From Micromussa lordhowensis (Eukaryota > Cnidaria > Anthozoa > Scleractinia > Lobophylliidae): 64,000 nt of DNA. The position numbers were made by a program, and so were the translations under genes. Position 1 is the first letter of the stretch; every line of letters starts with the position of its first letter. This document shows positions 45,345-56,172 of this stretch, piece by piece. The notes under the pieces are model-generated. The model ran no database searches and was not told the origin of the DNA. It saw only the letters and a list, made by a program, of their open reading frames with translations. The stretch lies in the NCBI GenBank assembly GCA_964020085.1, contig OZ026600.1:13697135-13761134 (forward strand), read 5' to 3'.

Positions 45345-47893
45345 GGGTTTGGCTTTCCTAAGGCAATTATGTCATCAGCTGACAGAGTTGTGGCCATCAA
45401 AGTCCAACCCCTCGTCCATGTTTTGGTGCCCAGAAACAGGTATGTAGGAGACTGTGCAGGGTGAAGTATGGCGGGGGACTTGTTCTCCTCGGCCGCTACG
45501 GTAGCCATGAAGGCTTGCCCAGAGCACTGAAACACCTGGCCAATGAAGCTCTGATGAAACTCGGAGGGCCAATCACCCACCAAGTGGATTGATGAGATTA
45601 CTGAAATCATAGGAAGCAGGCACAAAATCACATCAGTCTCCGAAAGAATGCCACAAGGTCGACTCCACTCTCTACCTCCAAGACAAGAACTTTGTTTGGT
45701 ACATGGAACGTTAGAACTATGTACAAGGTAGAAAAGGCTGCACAGATCGCTGCCGAGATGACCACATACAAGCTTTCAATCCTAGGCATTTGCTAGACCA
45801 GATGGATCGAGTCTGGGTACATAAGGCTGTCAACTGGAGAGACTGTTGTTTACTCAGGCCATGATCATGCCAACACTCCACACAAAGAGGGGGTAGGTTT
45901 TATGCTGACCCCACAAGCGGTCAAGTCACTCATAAGCTGGAATCCAGTATCATTTAGAATCATCATGCCCAGATTCCACACCAAGATCGGAAAAGCCACC
46001 TTCATCAAGTGCTAAGCACCTACAAACAAAGCTGATACTGATACAAAAGCTGCCTTCTACGAGAAGTTACAGGGTGTCATGGATGGAGTAGCCAACAAAG
46101 ATCTGCTACTGTTCCTGGGAGATCTTAATGCCACGGAGGGGAAGGATAACCAGTTTTGAGACAGTTATGGGAAAAAATGGTACTGGGAAAATGAACGAGA
46201 ATGGAGAGCTGTTTGCTGACTTCTGTCCCTTTAACAAGCTAGTAATTGGAGGTAGTGTTTTCCCCCACAAGAAGGTACACGAGACAACATGGGTTTCTCT
46301 TGATAACAAGACCGAGAACAAAATTGACAACATCTGTATAGCATCAAAGTTCAGAAGGTCTTTGTTGGATGTTAGAGTAAAGACAGGGGCAGATGTGGCT
46401 TCTGAACACCACTTTCTTGTGGGCAGAGGTCGTTTGAAGCTGAAAAATTATCATACTAGATCAGAGAAGACAAGCCACAAGTACAACATCAAGATCCTGA
46501 AGGATGTGGAAACAAACTGGTTCAAGCTTACCTTGTCCAATAAGTACCATGCACTCACAAGTCTTCAAGAGGGAAGAGAAGAGCAATACAGTAGTCAACC
46601 AAGCATGGCAGAGCATGAAAAATGCTTGGAGAGAGACGTGCAAGGAAATGTTAGGAAGCCTAAACAGCATAAGGCCTATGTTAGCATAGATAATCTGAAG
46701 AAGATAGAAGCTAGAAAGAAGGACAAGATGTGTTGAATCGTAGCAGAACAAGAGACAAGAAAACGAAAGCCTGGGCCATGTACTCTATAGCCAACAGAGA
46801 GGTAGAGCAAAGCATCAGAAAAAGTGAAGGAACTTCGTGGATGACCTTGCAAGACAGACATAAAACAGCAGGCAAAGGTGATTTGAAAGATCTTTATTCC
46901 ATCACCAGAACACTGGCAGGTGTTAGAAAGACCACAGACAGACCTGTTTGAGCCGAAAGAGAGATAAGCAGGCTGGGTTTCAGAAGGAAATGTCGTGTAC
47001 AGATCACATTGCCACCTCGAGGATCATCTTGGAGCAGTCACTCAAGTGGAACTCTTCTGTCTACACGACCTTCATCGACTTCTAGAAGGCTTTAGACAGT
47101 GTCAACAGGAACGTGTTGTGGAAACTATTATGTCATTACGGCATCCCTGAGAAGTACGTCACCCTTATACAGAAGAACTACGACAACTGCAGCTGCCCAG
47201 TCATCCACAATGGAGTCCTTTCAGAACTGATTGAGATGCTTAGCAGAGTACGCCAGGGATGTTTGTTGTTGCCCTTTCAGTTCTTCCTGGTCATTGACTG
47301 GATAATGAGGCAGATGATGGAGAAATATCGCGATGGCATACAGCGGACCCTCGTGACTCGGCTAGAAGACATAGACTTTAATGACGATGTTGCTTTGCTC
47401 TCACACAATCACCAGGACATGAAATCCAAGCTAACATGGATAGGAATGATCTCAGCAAAGACTGGTCTTAGGGTCAACAAATTGAAGACAAAGGGATGAG
47501 GATTAACACCACAAACACAGACAGGCTAGAACTAGATGGGGAAGAAATCAATGAGGCGGAAGACTTTGCCTACGTTGGCAGCAACATCAGCAAGGATGGC
47601 AGGTCTGATCGGAAACATTAAATTGAGGATCAGGAAAGCGAGAACTGCTTTCATAATCTTGAGTCCTGTGTGGAAATCTATAACAATCTCCAAAAAGACG
47701 AAGCTACAGATACTTACCAACGTGAAATTCCTCCCCTTGTATGGGACAGGGGCATGGAGAGTAACAAAAGCAACCTCCAACAAATTGCAGTCTTTTGTCA
47801 ACAAATGCTTACAGACATGAAATGAAGATTTGTGAGTAGGAACTGAACAGGAACAAATCAACATCCAGAAAAAAAGGTGCAAGTGGGGTTGAA
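45345..47893 (+). mobile_element. RTE-like LINE (endonuclease + RT), 3'-truncated and decayed
   Basis: The AP-endonuclease begins about 45690 (TWNVRTMYKVEKAAQIAAEM), with LGDLNA at about 46120, the open block 46128-46736 and 'SEHHFLVGRGRLKLK'. RT has a 'CTDHIATSRIILEQSLKW' stretch, a finger region at 47113, and the catalytic box degenerated to DFNDDVALLSH. The C-terminal 'EDL.VGTEQEQINIQ' region ends abruptly at 47893, where the tandem repeat of the next element starts. At least six stops or shifts are seen. 3' truncation is atypical for LINEs and implies a later rearrangement. Confidence 0.75.
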
Positions 47894-47898
47894 GGGAA

Positions 47899-48260
47899 GT
47901 GATGGGGCGAGAGTTCGCCATGAGAAATAAGGAAAGTGATGGGGCGAGAGTTCGCCATGAGAAAGAGGAAAGTGATGGGGCGAGAGTTCGCTATGAGAAA
48001 TAGAACAAAGTGATGGGGCGAGAGTTCGCCATGAGAAATAGGGAAAGTGATGGGGCGAGAGTTCGCCATGAGAAATAGGAAAAAGTGATGGGGCGAGAGT
48101 TCGCTATGAGAAATAGAACAAAATGATGGGGCGAGAGTTCGCCATGAGAAAAGGAAAGGAAAGTGATGAGGTGAGAATTCACTTTGAAAATTAAAAAAAA
48201 GGAGAAAGAAATGTATGAGGATTCTCCATGAAAATAAAAAGGAAAAGAAATGGGCGAGAG
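47899..48260 (+). repeat. 36-40-bp minisatellite with hairpin core GGCGAGAGTTCGCC
   Basis: Eight units start at 47899, 47936, 47972, 48010, 48047, 48085, 48123 and 48163, then decay. Each has GTGATGGGGCGAGAGTTCGC, then CATGAGAAA and a purine tail. The core can form a 5-bp stem with a GAGT loop. A single extra copy lies at about 48445. It precedes the gag-like exon of the tyrosine-recombinase element and may be its 5' regulatory region. Confidence 0.85.
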
Positions 48261-48528
48261 CTCGCCTTAGGACGGAGGGGGGTGTTCCCCATACAATACA
48301 TAAATAAAAATGAAATTGGAAAATAAAATAAATAAATAAATAAAAATTGGAAAATGGAAAAGGGAAATTCGAGTCTTTCGGCAATGCAGTGGAAGTTTTT
48401 CGATAATGCAATGAAAATCTGTGTTTTTTTTTTTCTGTAATGCAATGGGGCGAGAGTTCGCTAAAACAAAAGAAACTTCGTGAGTTGATGTTCGTATAAT
48501 CTGACTCTTCCCTTATTTGCTCTCCTAG

Positions 48529-49065
48529 ACTCTAAAGGAAAAGTTTGGTCATTTACAAAAGTCTCTTGAGGAGTTGACGAAACTCTCTGTGGCCTCTGTG
48601 ATAAGGAAGATGCTCGATTATGCGGCACGACCGCTTTCAGAGTTTAACAAGTACGAGGCGATTGATATTCTGGAGACCCTTCAGAATACCTCCAGGGATA
48701 ATCAGGATGAGAAACGCGATTTCTACCGCCTTGTGTATCAGACAGCCAGGGCAAAGGTAGACCTCCCAAAGGAACATTTTCGCGCTTTGGTTCTGCGCCT
48801 CCTCGGGGACAAAGACCATACGAAAGTGTACGAGGCGGTTGCGAAGGTGGAGAAAGCGATGACTGGGAGAAGCCCGTCGTCTGAATCTTCTTACCGTGAA
48901 CGTGGTGATGCCCCATATAGAGGTCGTGGCTGGAGAAGTGGCGCTCCCGTCCAATGTTATTTTTGTGGAAAGTATGGCCACATTATGGCAAGGTGTTATG
49001 CAAGGAGGGGTGCACAGCAGAGGCCCTCAGCAACCCGAGGTCGTGCTAAAGATAACAAGTTCTGA
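48529..49065 (+). CDS. Gag-like protein with CCHC zinc knuckle
   Basis: The frame is open from a splice-acceptor-like CTCTCCTAG|ACTCTAAAG at 48528 to the stop at 49065, ~178 codons. There is no early ATG; the reading starts TLKEKFGHLQKSLEE. A helical N-terminal domain (KYEAIDILETLQNTSRDNQD) is followed by an Arg/Gly-rich linker and a zinc knuckle CYFCGKYGHIMARC. It is likely the nucleocapsid that binds element RNA. The missing ATG suggests a spliced upstream start exon. Overlapping frames are shadows. Confidence 0.7.
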   Translation, partial: TLKEKFGHLQKSLEELTKLSVASVIRKMLDYAARPLSEFNKYEAIDILETLQNTSRDNQDEKRDFYRLVYQTARAKVDLPKEHFRALVLRLLGDKDHTKVYEAVAKVEKAMTGRSPSSESSYRERGDAPYRGRGWRSGAPVQCYFCGKYGHIMARCYARRGAQQRPSATRGRAKDNKF

Positions 49066-49461
49066 TAGGTGTACTAAACCACTGAAGCGCATGAAAGGAA
49101 AACAAGTTGTAATAACAGTGATAATCATGTTAATAACAAGTTCAACGAGCGCAATAAACATTTGAAACTTGTCCGGTTTCTTTTTTTTTTTTTTCTCGAT
49201 TTAATGCGATTCTTAAGTGGTATTCGGTTAGTATCGCCTTTACAAGGGTAGGTGGAGGGATCAGTAACACCTGCCTATAACACTTATTTGTTTCCCTTCT
49301 GTTCTCGCACATTGTTGTTGTTACCTGTACTGTAGTCACAGAGAGTTGAGAGTTTTGAAAACGGGGTATCTCAAACCCTCCCGGTCATACTGGGTCAAGA
49401 CTGTCCTCTCTCTGCTGGCTTCTACGGGGTTCTTTAAAAAAAAATCCTTTTTTCCCCTTAG

Positions 49462-51713
49462 GCAACATTCTGGTCATGGGGAAAACATGACAACTTTGAT
49501 AACTTTATCAACAACTTTGGTGATCGCGCAGGTGCGATACAGTGGATAGACGTAAGGGGGAACCCCGTATCGGTCAGCAGTGAGGGGACAGAAAATGACC
49601 ACCTGATGCAGAAAACTCGACTGGTTGAGAATGGAGAAATTATCGGGCATGTCGAAGAGTTGCTATTTCGGGATCCTGATACTTTTGTGGCGGGGGAACT
49701 TCACAAACGCATAACCCAGTGGACAGAAATCGCGAAACTTGCTCCTTCATCACACCAGGAGGAGGTCTTGTCTTGGATTGGGAATAAGGTGTCGATATTC
49801 CCATATTTCAAACACTTTAAGGGAACGTTCAAGGGGGAACATTACGATTCCGACCGGCCACCCCACAGATTGTTTAAAATAATGTATCTTGTAAACAGTT
49901 TGGGGAGTTTGTCAGGACGACACTTTTAAGTCGTCTAAGAACTGGTGCGATCTCTTTGGTGGGTAAGGTTGGCCAAGTAACCCCGCCCCAAATTGTACTA
50001 CCGTTGACGGTTGAGCCATCAAAGCCGAGATTGTGTCATGATGCGCGGTACCTAAACTTGTGGATGCTAGAGAAGCCTTTCACCCTGGATAGGGTGACAG
50101 ATTTGCCTCGGTATGTTTTCAAGGACTCTTATCAGACCGTCCTTGACGACAAATCTGGATACGACCACCTTTTGCTGTCGGAAGAAAGTCGTACATATTT
50201 CGGAATCCAGTGGGGTGGTTGGTACTTTACATATAACTCCCTACCGTTTGGCCGGAAGATCTCCCCTTATGTGTATCATTCGACGGGCCTTATGGCGTCT
50301 AATTTTCTGCGCTCGTTGGGGATCCCATGTCTCCTATATATTGATGATAGGCATAATGGTCAACTCCAGGTGCCACTTAACAAAGGGGAATATGGTACCC
50401 TACACTCTGCAGATGAGCGTAATTTGGCGGCGGCCAAATCAGCAGTATTTCTTGTGGCGTTCTAGTTGGTACGTTTGGGATATTTTCTGGGCCTAACGAA
50501 GTCAATCTTAACCCCCCAAAAGATGGTCCCTTATCTTGGCTTTCTCGCGGACTCCAGTAGGGAAGTTTTCCACCTGATCCCGGACAAAAAGCGCAAGTTC
50601 CTAGAGCTGATCCGAGAGACATTAGGCTCGAGTTATGTTTCGGTCAAGACACTTCAACGTTTGGTCGGCAAGTGCGTCTCCTTTTCCCTGGTTGTTCCAG
50701 CAGCGCGTCTGTTTACTAGAGAGATGTCGGCAGCAATCTCAAGGGGTATGCGCACAATGAAACCAATTGCGATCCGGGGTGCACTGCGCGATGAGATCGC
50801 CCATTGGTTATTTCTAGAAGGGTGGGATGACCCTCTACCTTGGCGCGAAGAGAAACATCTTCAGATTAACATAGCAACGGATGCCTCTCAAACCGGATGG
50901 GGTGGGGTCATCTCTACGCCTGTGAAGCAGGAGGCATCTGATTATTGGTCAAAGGATGAGATGATGCTGGATATCGCGACAAGGGAAGCCATGGCAGTGG
51001 ATAAGGTCTTACAAGCATTTAAACATCTTGTCACAAATTGTCGCGTCGATGTCATGATTGACAACCAGGCAGTCATGCATGCGTGGACTAATCAAGGAGG
51101 CAAAAGTCATGATTTGAACGAGGCTATCAAGGCATTATTTTTTACCACGGTGGACCTGAATCTATTATTACGCATGTTGTACGTCCCGTCACGGGAAAAC
51201 CCGGCGGATCCCCCTTCTCGCAGGCTATCTTCTTTGGACTACACACTAACACCGGAGACCTGGAGTGAGGTACAACGGGTCTTTGGCGGTCTGAATGGCC
51301 ACTCCTGTGATTTGATGGCCCTAGATTCAAATGCTATGACTGACAAACAAGGGAATCATCTTCCCCATTTTACGCCGTGGCCCTCGCCATGCTCGATTGG
51401 GGTGAATCTGTTTGCACAAGATTTGATGAAGTTCTCTTCTGTTATGCAGCGTCCATATGTTTTCCCGCCAAATGTCTTAGTCGGCCCAGTCTTGCGTTTT
51501 CTCCAGTCTCACCGACAGCCATGCACGCTTGTGGCTTTGGATACATACCCAAGGAAGTATTGGTGGCCGTTTTTACAATGTATCTCCAGAAAAACGCAAA
51601 AGATGGCAGATCTAGGTGATTCGCATGCTTTGTTAATCCCTACGAAGGAAGGTTGGAACAATGAAGTCAAGATCCCAGGGGAACTGTGGGCTTTTCAGAT
51701 AGCTTTTGAGTAG
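49462..51713 (+). pseudogene. Ngaro-like reverse transcriptase-RNase H, one shift and one stop
   Basis: Coding begins directly after TTTTCCCCTTAG|GCAACATTC (49461) with ATFWSWGKHDNFDNFI. It runs to about 49890, where the frame changes. RT follows with PRLCHDARYLNLWM, DDKSGYDHLLL (palm Asp) and the catalytic YIDDR (50339-50353). TAG at 50463-50465 interrupts it. RNase H has ATDASQTGWGG, REAMAVDKVL and VMIDNQAVMHAW, then a PSRENPADPPSR motif typical of DIRS-order elements. It ends at 51713. Catalytic motifs survive, so damage is recent or light. Confidence 0.8.
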
Positions 51714-51927
51714 AACTCATAGCAGTGACATTGCTTTAGAATTGCTTGTAAATATTTAATTGGACTGGGGAAGCCCCGACATGTGGGGGGATCCCTCATT
51801 AGAGTCATAAGCTGTTTTTTTCTTTTTCTTCTTTAGCTTCAATTGATCCAATGTAATAACTATAACATGTAGGAAATAAAACGTTCCTTTCATAGACTAC
51901 AAACGTCTCGCCTTTCTTTCCCCTTAG

Positions 51928-53286
51928 GAACTTCCTGTTGTTGCTAAGTTGTTTACGCTATCCGTCAGATGCCCGACTTGTTCCCATGCAAATGACCAGG
52001 ATTTTAGATTCTGTCAAAGGTGTGGCTATAATCGGCAAGTCTTGACAAAAGCGAATGTCAAAAAAGTTAATGTCGATTTGGAGTGCATTGATCAACGTTT
52101 ACGGCAGCTAATGGACTTTGACCGTGCTACTAGCTATGCTAAACAGAAAGACTCGTTACAAAAAGAGTTTGAAAGCTTTCTGGCCTCACTTCCGGGACAT
52201 GTCACTTTGGCCACTGTGACCCCGCGTGATGTTTGTCGTTTCCTTATTTTTAAGGATAAGGATGGCAAAACGCAGATTCACCGCAATGGTTGCGACCATA
52301 TCGGCAAAAAGGGACGATTTTCGTGTGGATGCGCAATACGTTTATCTTACAAAACGATTGACTCTTATATCGGTAAGTTACGGGCCATTCTTCACTCTAT
52401 TGGACGAGATGGCGAGTGGGACAAGCGCCTAGGCCTTGGTAACCCGGCGTCTGACAAATCCGTCAAAGATTTCCTGAGGCTGGTAACCGCAGAACAACTG
52501 CAGGCCCGTATAACACCGAAACAGGCTGCGCCGTTCTTTGTTGACAAATTGACACAATTATGTTTGCACTTAGAAAGAAAACTGCAAGGGTCTAACAAGG
52601 CGATTGACAGATTCATCATAGCTCGCGACCAAGCATATTTTAAGCTGGCCTTCTTTAGTGGAGATCGGCCAGGGGATTTGGGACAGATTAAAGTTCCTGA
52701 AATCCTTCGTTTCCCCAATGATGACGGGCTTCTCTTTAACCACATTTGGGGGAAGACGTTGAGGGATGGGGATGAAAATGTGTTTGGGGTTAGAAGAAAT
52801 GCGCAAGCGGAAATCTGCCCTATTCGAGGCATTGAGTGCTACATGGAAGTGACTCGTGATATGAGGGTAGATTTAACGTGTGGCTACCTTTTCCGCCCAG
52901 TTACACCAGATTTGGGTATAAAAGACGCCCCCTTTTCCTCCTCCGCAGCCGAATCACGGTTAAAGAGCTATCTTAAAGAAATGAGTGCGGATAACGGTGA
53001 GACGCTCCACGGTTTCCGGTCAGGCTGTGCAATTACCCTGGCCCTTACCGGTGCGGACCTGGCTGAAATCATGGATCACGTGGGATGGTCAAGGCGCCAC
53101 ACAGCGTTGTACTACATGCAACTAGCGAAAGTCTTAAATCCAGCAGGGGCCTCGGCAAGGCTCGCCTCGAGTGTTGGCTCCGAGCCATCTGCCTCCTGGC
53201 AGGACATTAATGAGCTAAAACGTTTTGTGTGTGCCTTCCCTGCAACCAATCAGGGGAAAAGAACCTACGCGGAAGAGTGCCTGTGA
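51928..53286 (+). CDS. Tyrosine recombinase (integrase of Ngaro-like element), intact frame
   Basis: The frame of ~452 codons starts right after CCCCTTAG|GAACTTCC (51927). The first ATG in frame is far inside, at the catalytic-domain linker, so a spliced start is likely. An N-terminal zinc ribbon (CPTCSHANDQDFRFCQRCGY) and helical core-binding domain are followed by catalytic residues: Arg in FSGDRPGDL, HGFRSG (His-x-x-Arg), HVGW, and the Tyr nucleophile in HTALYYMQ. This enzyme inserts circular cDNA without a target duplication. It is the best-preserved transposon gene of the window. Confidence 0.8.
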   Translation, partial: ELPVVAKLFTLSVRCPTCSHANDQDFRFCQRCGYNRQVLTKANVKKVNVDLECIDQRLRQLMDFDRATSYAKQKDSLQKEFESFLASLPGHVTLATVTPRDVCRFLIFKDKDGKTQIHRNGCDHIGKKGRFSCGCAIRLSYKTIDSYIGKLRAILHSIGRDGEWDKRLGLGNPASDKSVKDFLRLVTAEQLQARITPKQAAPFFVDKLTQLCLHLERKLQGSNKAIDRFIIARDQAYFKLAFFSGDRPGDLGQIKVPEILRFPNDDGLLFNHIWGKTLRDGDENVFGVRRNAQAEICPIRGIECYMEVTRDMRVDLTCGYLFRPVTPDLGIKDAPFSSSAAESRLKSYLKEMSADNGETLHGFRSGCAITLALTGADLAEIMDHVGWSRRHTALYYMQLAKVLNPAGASARLASSVGSEPSASWQDINELKRFVCAFPATNQGKRTYAEECL

Positions 53287-53487
53287 GGTACGATGAAAAT
53301 CTACCTCCCAGAGTTAGGGAATTGGATCGGGGTTTAGTTTTGGGGAGTTATGATTTGGTTCAGGAAGAGGGATGCCTCTCTTTTGACGGCCCAACGTTGG
53401 TCTCCTTAGGTGGCTGTTTAGTATTGGGGAGGAGCCCATCGTTGACCGGGTAGATAGAAACAGACTTAGTGACATTAAGTAACAGGA

Positions 53488-53826
53488 GCCAAATTTATCC
53501 CCAATCTTATTGCGGTACGACAATGGACGCAGTGTTGGATAGTTTACTATTCACACTGCATACATTAAAGTGACGCATATAAAACCAACACATGTGAATA
53601 AATTATCACTTTGGCTCAACTGCAGCACGGGGAGGGATCGTGCGGGTACGGGGCGACGAGGTGCTTACGGGCAAGCCCTGGGAACTAATGCTAGACTAGT
53701 TATCTTTCCCTCCCTCCCACCCTTACTTTTCTTTTTCCCACACTGTGACCGTTGTCGCGTCGCCAAATTTATCCCCAATCTTATTGCGGTACGACAATGG
53801 ACGCAGTGTTGGATAGTTTACTATTC
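53488..53826. repeat. B1-A2-B2 split direct repeat end
   Basis: The 65-bp sequence starting GCCAAATTTATCCCCAATCT occurs identically at 53488-53552 and 53762-53826, with 209 bp between. B2 meets gypsy gag sequence at 53827 on the right. Confidence 0.85.
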
Positions 53827-54067
53827 TTTGTAATGCCACAAACGGGCCGGTCACAATCATTTCATTTTTCAATGAACCAAATTCGCACGTAGCAGTGAGA
53901 GTGTGAAGTGCCTTGGTATAAGCATTGATTGACTCGGAAAACTCTTGATTTCGGTTATTGAATCTGTAGGGTTTGTAGATTAGATTTGTTTTGCCAATAC
54001 AATGGGTGTTCCATAGATCCAGAACAGTTTCAATGTCCTGTTTTGCCTCTTCAGTGCGAAAGGGCAA
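53827..54067 (-). pseudogene. Gypsy gag fragment (C-part)
   Basis: The minus frame contains LPFRTEEAKQDIETVLDLWN, YRFNNRNQEF and TATCEFGSLKNEMI, a retrotransposon gag signature. It continues the fragment at 55595-55826 after the intervening LINE. A frame change follows near 53870. Confidence 0.8.
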
Positions 54068-54099
54068 GCAGTTGTGGAATTCAAGAATTTCGGGGCCTA

Positions 54100-55590
54100 T
54101 ACATTGTTTATGTTAAGAGCAGTATTTGATTTACCATAGTTATGGAGTTTCAGCAACATCAGGCAACTGAATGGGCTGACTTTGGGACAGAAACACTTGC
54201 TTTGGGATTGAAAGTATCAAAGTCTTGACTTACAGTCATTGGCCTGTGTCGGGCACCTTCTACTCCTAAACAGCATCTCTGCTCACAGACAATGTCCTTT
54301 CTCTTGATGATTTTAATTGTGCTCTTATACAATGTACAACCTGATGGAGGTACAAGGATGGGTGCAAACTAAATGATCTTCTGGATATTTACAACTTTTC
54401 TAAACTGATATATGAAGCTACTCAAACTGAAAAGACTTCCACAACACTTTTTGATCTTATTCTGACCAACAATTCAAGGGGGACTTTAAAAACTGGAGTT
54501 GTTGATGTTCAGATCAGCGACCACTCTTTAATTGATGCTGTCCTCCGAGCTTCAGCACCCTGTTTGTGGTCTCGAAAAATTTGCTTTAGAAGCATGAAAA
54601 ATTACAACAAAGACATGTTCTTGAATAATTTGCATGTGACACCTTCTTACATAATGAAGTCCTTAATGACCATGCCCTAATTAAACACTTCCAAATAAGA
54701 GGAAATCAGCTACTAATTATAACCAAGGAATGAAGGATAAGCATTTGAAATAAAAACAAGTTGAGGAGACAATTTATAAAAATATCGAACAGACTCTAAT
54801 TACGCAGCATTCAAACTGGTGAGGAATAGGTGTACCTCATTAAGACATAAGGCCATAGGAGGCTTTCTCATTAAGAAATCTCAAGTGGAAAATCCATGAG
54901 AGTTTTGGAATGTATATTGGCCATTCCTACATTCAAAGAAACATAAGCATCCAAATGATATAACAAGAAGAAGGCACAGTGATTACAAACAAGAAAATGA
55001 TTGAATGCATTTTAATTGATTGCTTTGTTAACATTGCAAGAGGCTTAAATGAGATCACAGGTGAATAAGGAGAAGATTTTGGCATCCATCCAAGCATAGT
55101 TGATATTCACGACAATACTGAGCAGCCTGACAGAGATGGTTTGACCTTTTAACCAACAAACAAAGATCAAGTTGATCACCCCCAAGTCATCTCATCACGA
55201 TATGCTGCCACCATGCTTTACCAAGGATTCACTAAAGTAATATCCGCTCTGCATTATCAGCATAATGCACAGTATCCACAGTATCTCAGAGATCTGTGGA
55301 CTATTTTATGTGAGGAACTGATATCCCCACCCTTCCTAAACATTGCACTACCACTTATGGCTTGAATTCCTTTACTTACACAGTGAGATTAAGAGTTATT
55401 TCCTATCTTAATGACTTTATTAAAAACAATTCGACAACATGAATTTATTGGGTAATTGTAATTTCTTCTAAGTTAATTTTTTTTTTTCAAAATACATAGT
55501 GTTAATTTATTTTAGATTTTAATTTTCTCAGAAATACTAATCAAAATCCAAGATAAAATTAAGTTTTTTTGTATGTATGCATGTATGAAG
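54100..55590 (+). mobile_element. CR1/L2-like LINE remnant inserted in gypsy gag
   Basis: The endonuclease C-half reads LNDLLDIYNFSKLIYEAT, DLILTNNSRG and VVDVQISDHSLIDAVL (54380-54540). A linker follows (NYNKDMFLNN, NYAAFKLVRNRCTSLRHKA) and a degraded start of RT to about 55390. Stops and shifts are frequent. It replaces about 1.5 kb between the two gag fragments, defining its insertion. Confidence 0.7.
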
Positions 55591-55594
55591 GTCA

Positions 55595-55826
55595 CTACAT
55601 GAAACTTGCTTTCCTTTCCATTTAGGTTTGTGATTGTTTCATACGCATCCCAAACTTGCTTCAATTTTTTCCAGTTCTTGGCAAAATTTCCTTTCAAGTG
55701 GAGGCAAGATGGTGGAGGAAAATTTGAAGTAAAAGTGGATGATGGACCTTGAATTTGTGCAGTAGAGGCTTCATTGTTGGTACCTTCTGTCGGCATTTCC
55801 AAGTCTGTGAAAACTCTCAGAATCAT
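55595..55826 (-). pseudogene. Gypsy gag N-terminal fragment
   Basis: ATG at about 55790 gives MPTEGTNNEASTAQIQGPSS, then SCLHLKGNFAKNWKKLKQVW and GKESKFHVVTF, and is broken there by the LINE. No LTR or primer site could be identified to its right. It is the right-hand limit of the gypsy copy. Confidence 0.75.
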
Positions 55827-56172
55827 AAACTCAATAAATAGTGTTGAACTAGAACACTTTTAATTGGCGAAGGCCAGCCACACAAAGCTTACAGAGTCAT
55901 TTCACAATCTGATCACCAAGCACATGGAAATAAACGATTCTCATTGGCTCTCCAAATCAGGTGATGCATAACATTACACTACTAACTAGAAGAAATAAGA
56001 ACTTGAGATTTCTCAGGTTATTCCTTTCCAGAATGCTCCCAATATAATTGTTGAAAGAGCTTCTGGACAATTCCTGATTTAGGCTGTTGCCAAGCACAAA
56101 ATACAAAAAAGTCTACAAGTACATGTATATCATATTCTAAACTCCAAATTTATGTTTTTGGTCCACGTTTAC
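55827..56172. other. Intron sequence right of the gypsy copy
   Basis: This is where a gypsy 5' LTR would be expected on the minus strand. No matching left-hand copy exists in the window, so this cannot be tested. No exon is seen. Confidence 0.35.

Larger units (their letters stand above)
47899..53826 (+). mobile_element. Ngaro-like (DIRS-order) tyrosine-recombinase retrotransposon, probably 5'-incomplete
   Basis: Three reading frames in order encode Gag with zinc knuckle, RT-RNase H and tyrosine recombinase. At the 3' end are a 65-bp repeat (B1, 53488-53552), a 209-bp block (A2, 53553-53761) and the same 65 bp again (B2, 53762-53826). This is the split direct repeat arrangement known for Ngaro elements. 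The matching A1 at the 5' end was not seen. No methyltransferase ORF is present, which favours Ngaro over DIRS. The 3' end abuts gypsy gag. Confidence 0.75.
31480..55826 (-). mobile_element. Ty3/gypsy LTR retrotransposon, fragmented by five nested insertions
   Basis: Collinear minus-strand pieces read gag (55826-55595, 54067-53827), zinc knuckles, protease and RT start (45335-44044), RT thumb and RNase H (38690-38061), and integrase (32221-31480). The gaps are filled exactly by a CR1/L2-like LINE, a Ngaro-like element joined to an RTE-like LINE, a Harbinger element (TSD TAA) and a BEL/Pao element (TSD GGGGG). No gypsy LTRs were recognised, and the left end stops inside integrase. It is an old endogenous retroelement that can no longer act. 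Confidence 0.8.

Noticed and set aside
47899..48260. Regularly spaced repeat that could recall a CRISPR array
   Set aside because: Units are directly adjacent without unique spacers and the DNA is animal; it is a minisatellite.
47809..48445. Minus frames of up to 200 codons (repeating SHGELSPHHF)
   Set aside because: They translate the minisatellite in antisense; there is no independent coding signal.
53314..53523. Minus ORF of 69 codons near the recombinase element end
   Set aside because: It overlaps the 3' untranslated and B1 repeat sequence and has no domain.
53723..53826. Extension of gypsy gag through B2 as one long minus frame
   Set aside because: The sequence is identical to B1, which lies on the other side of a 209-bp block, so it belongs to the recombinase element and the open frame is fortuitous.
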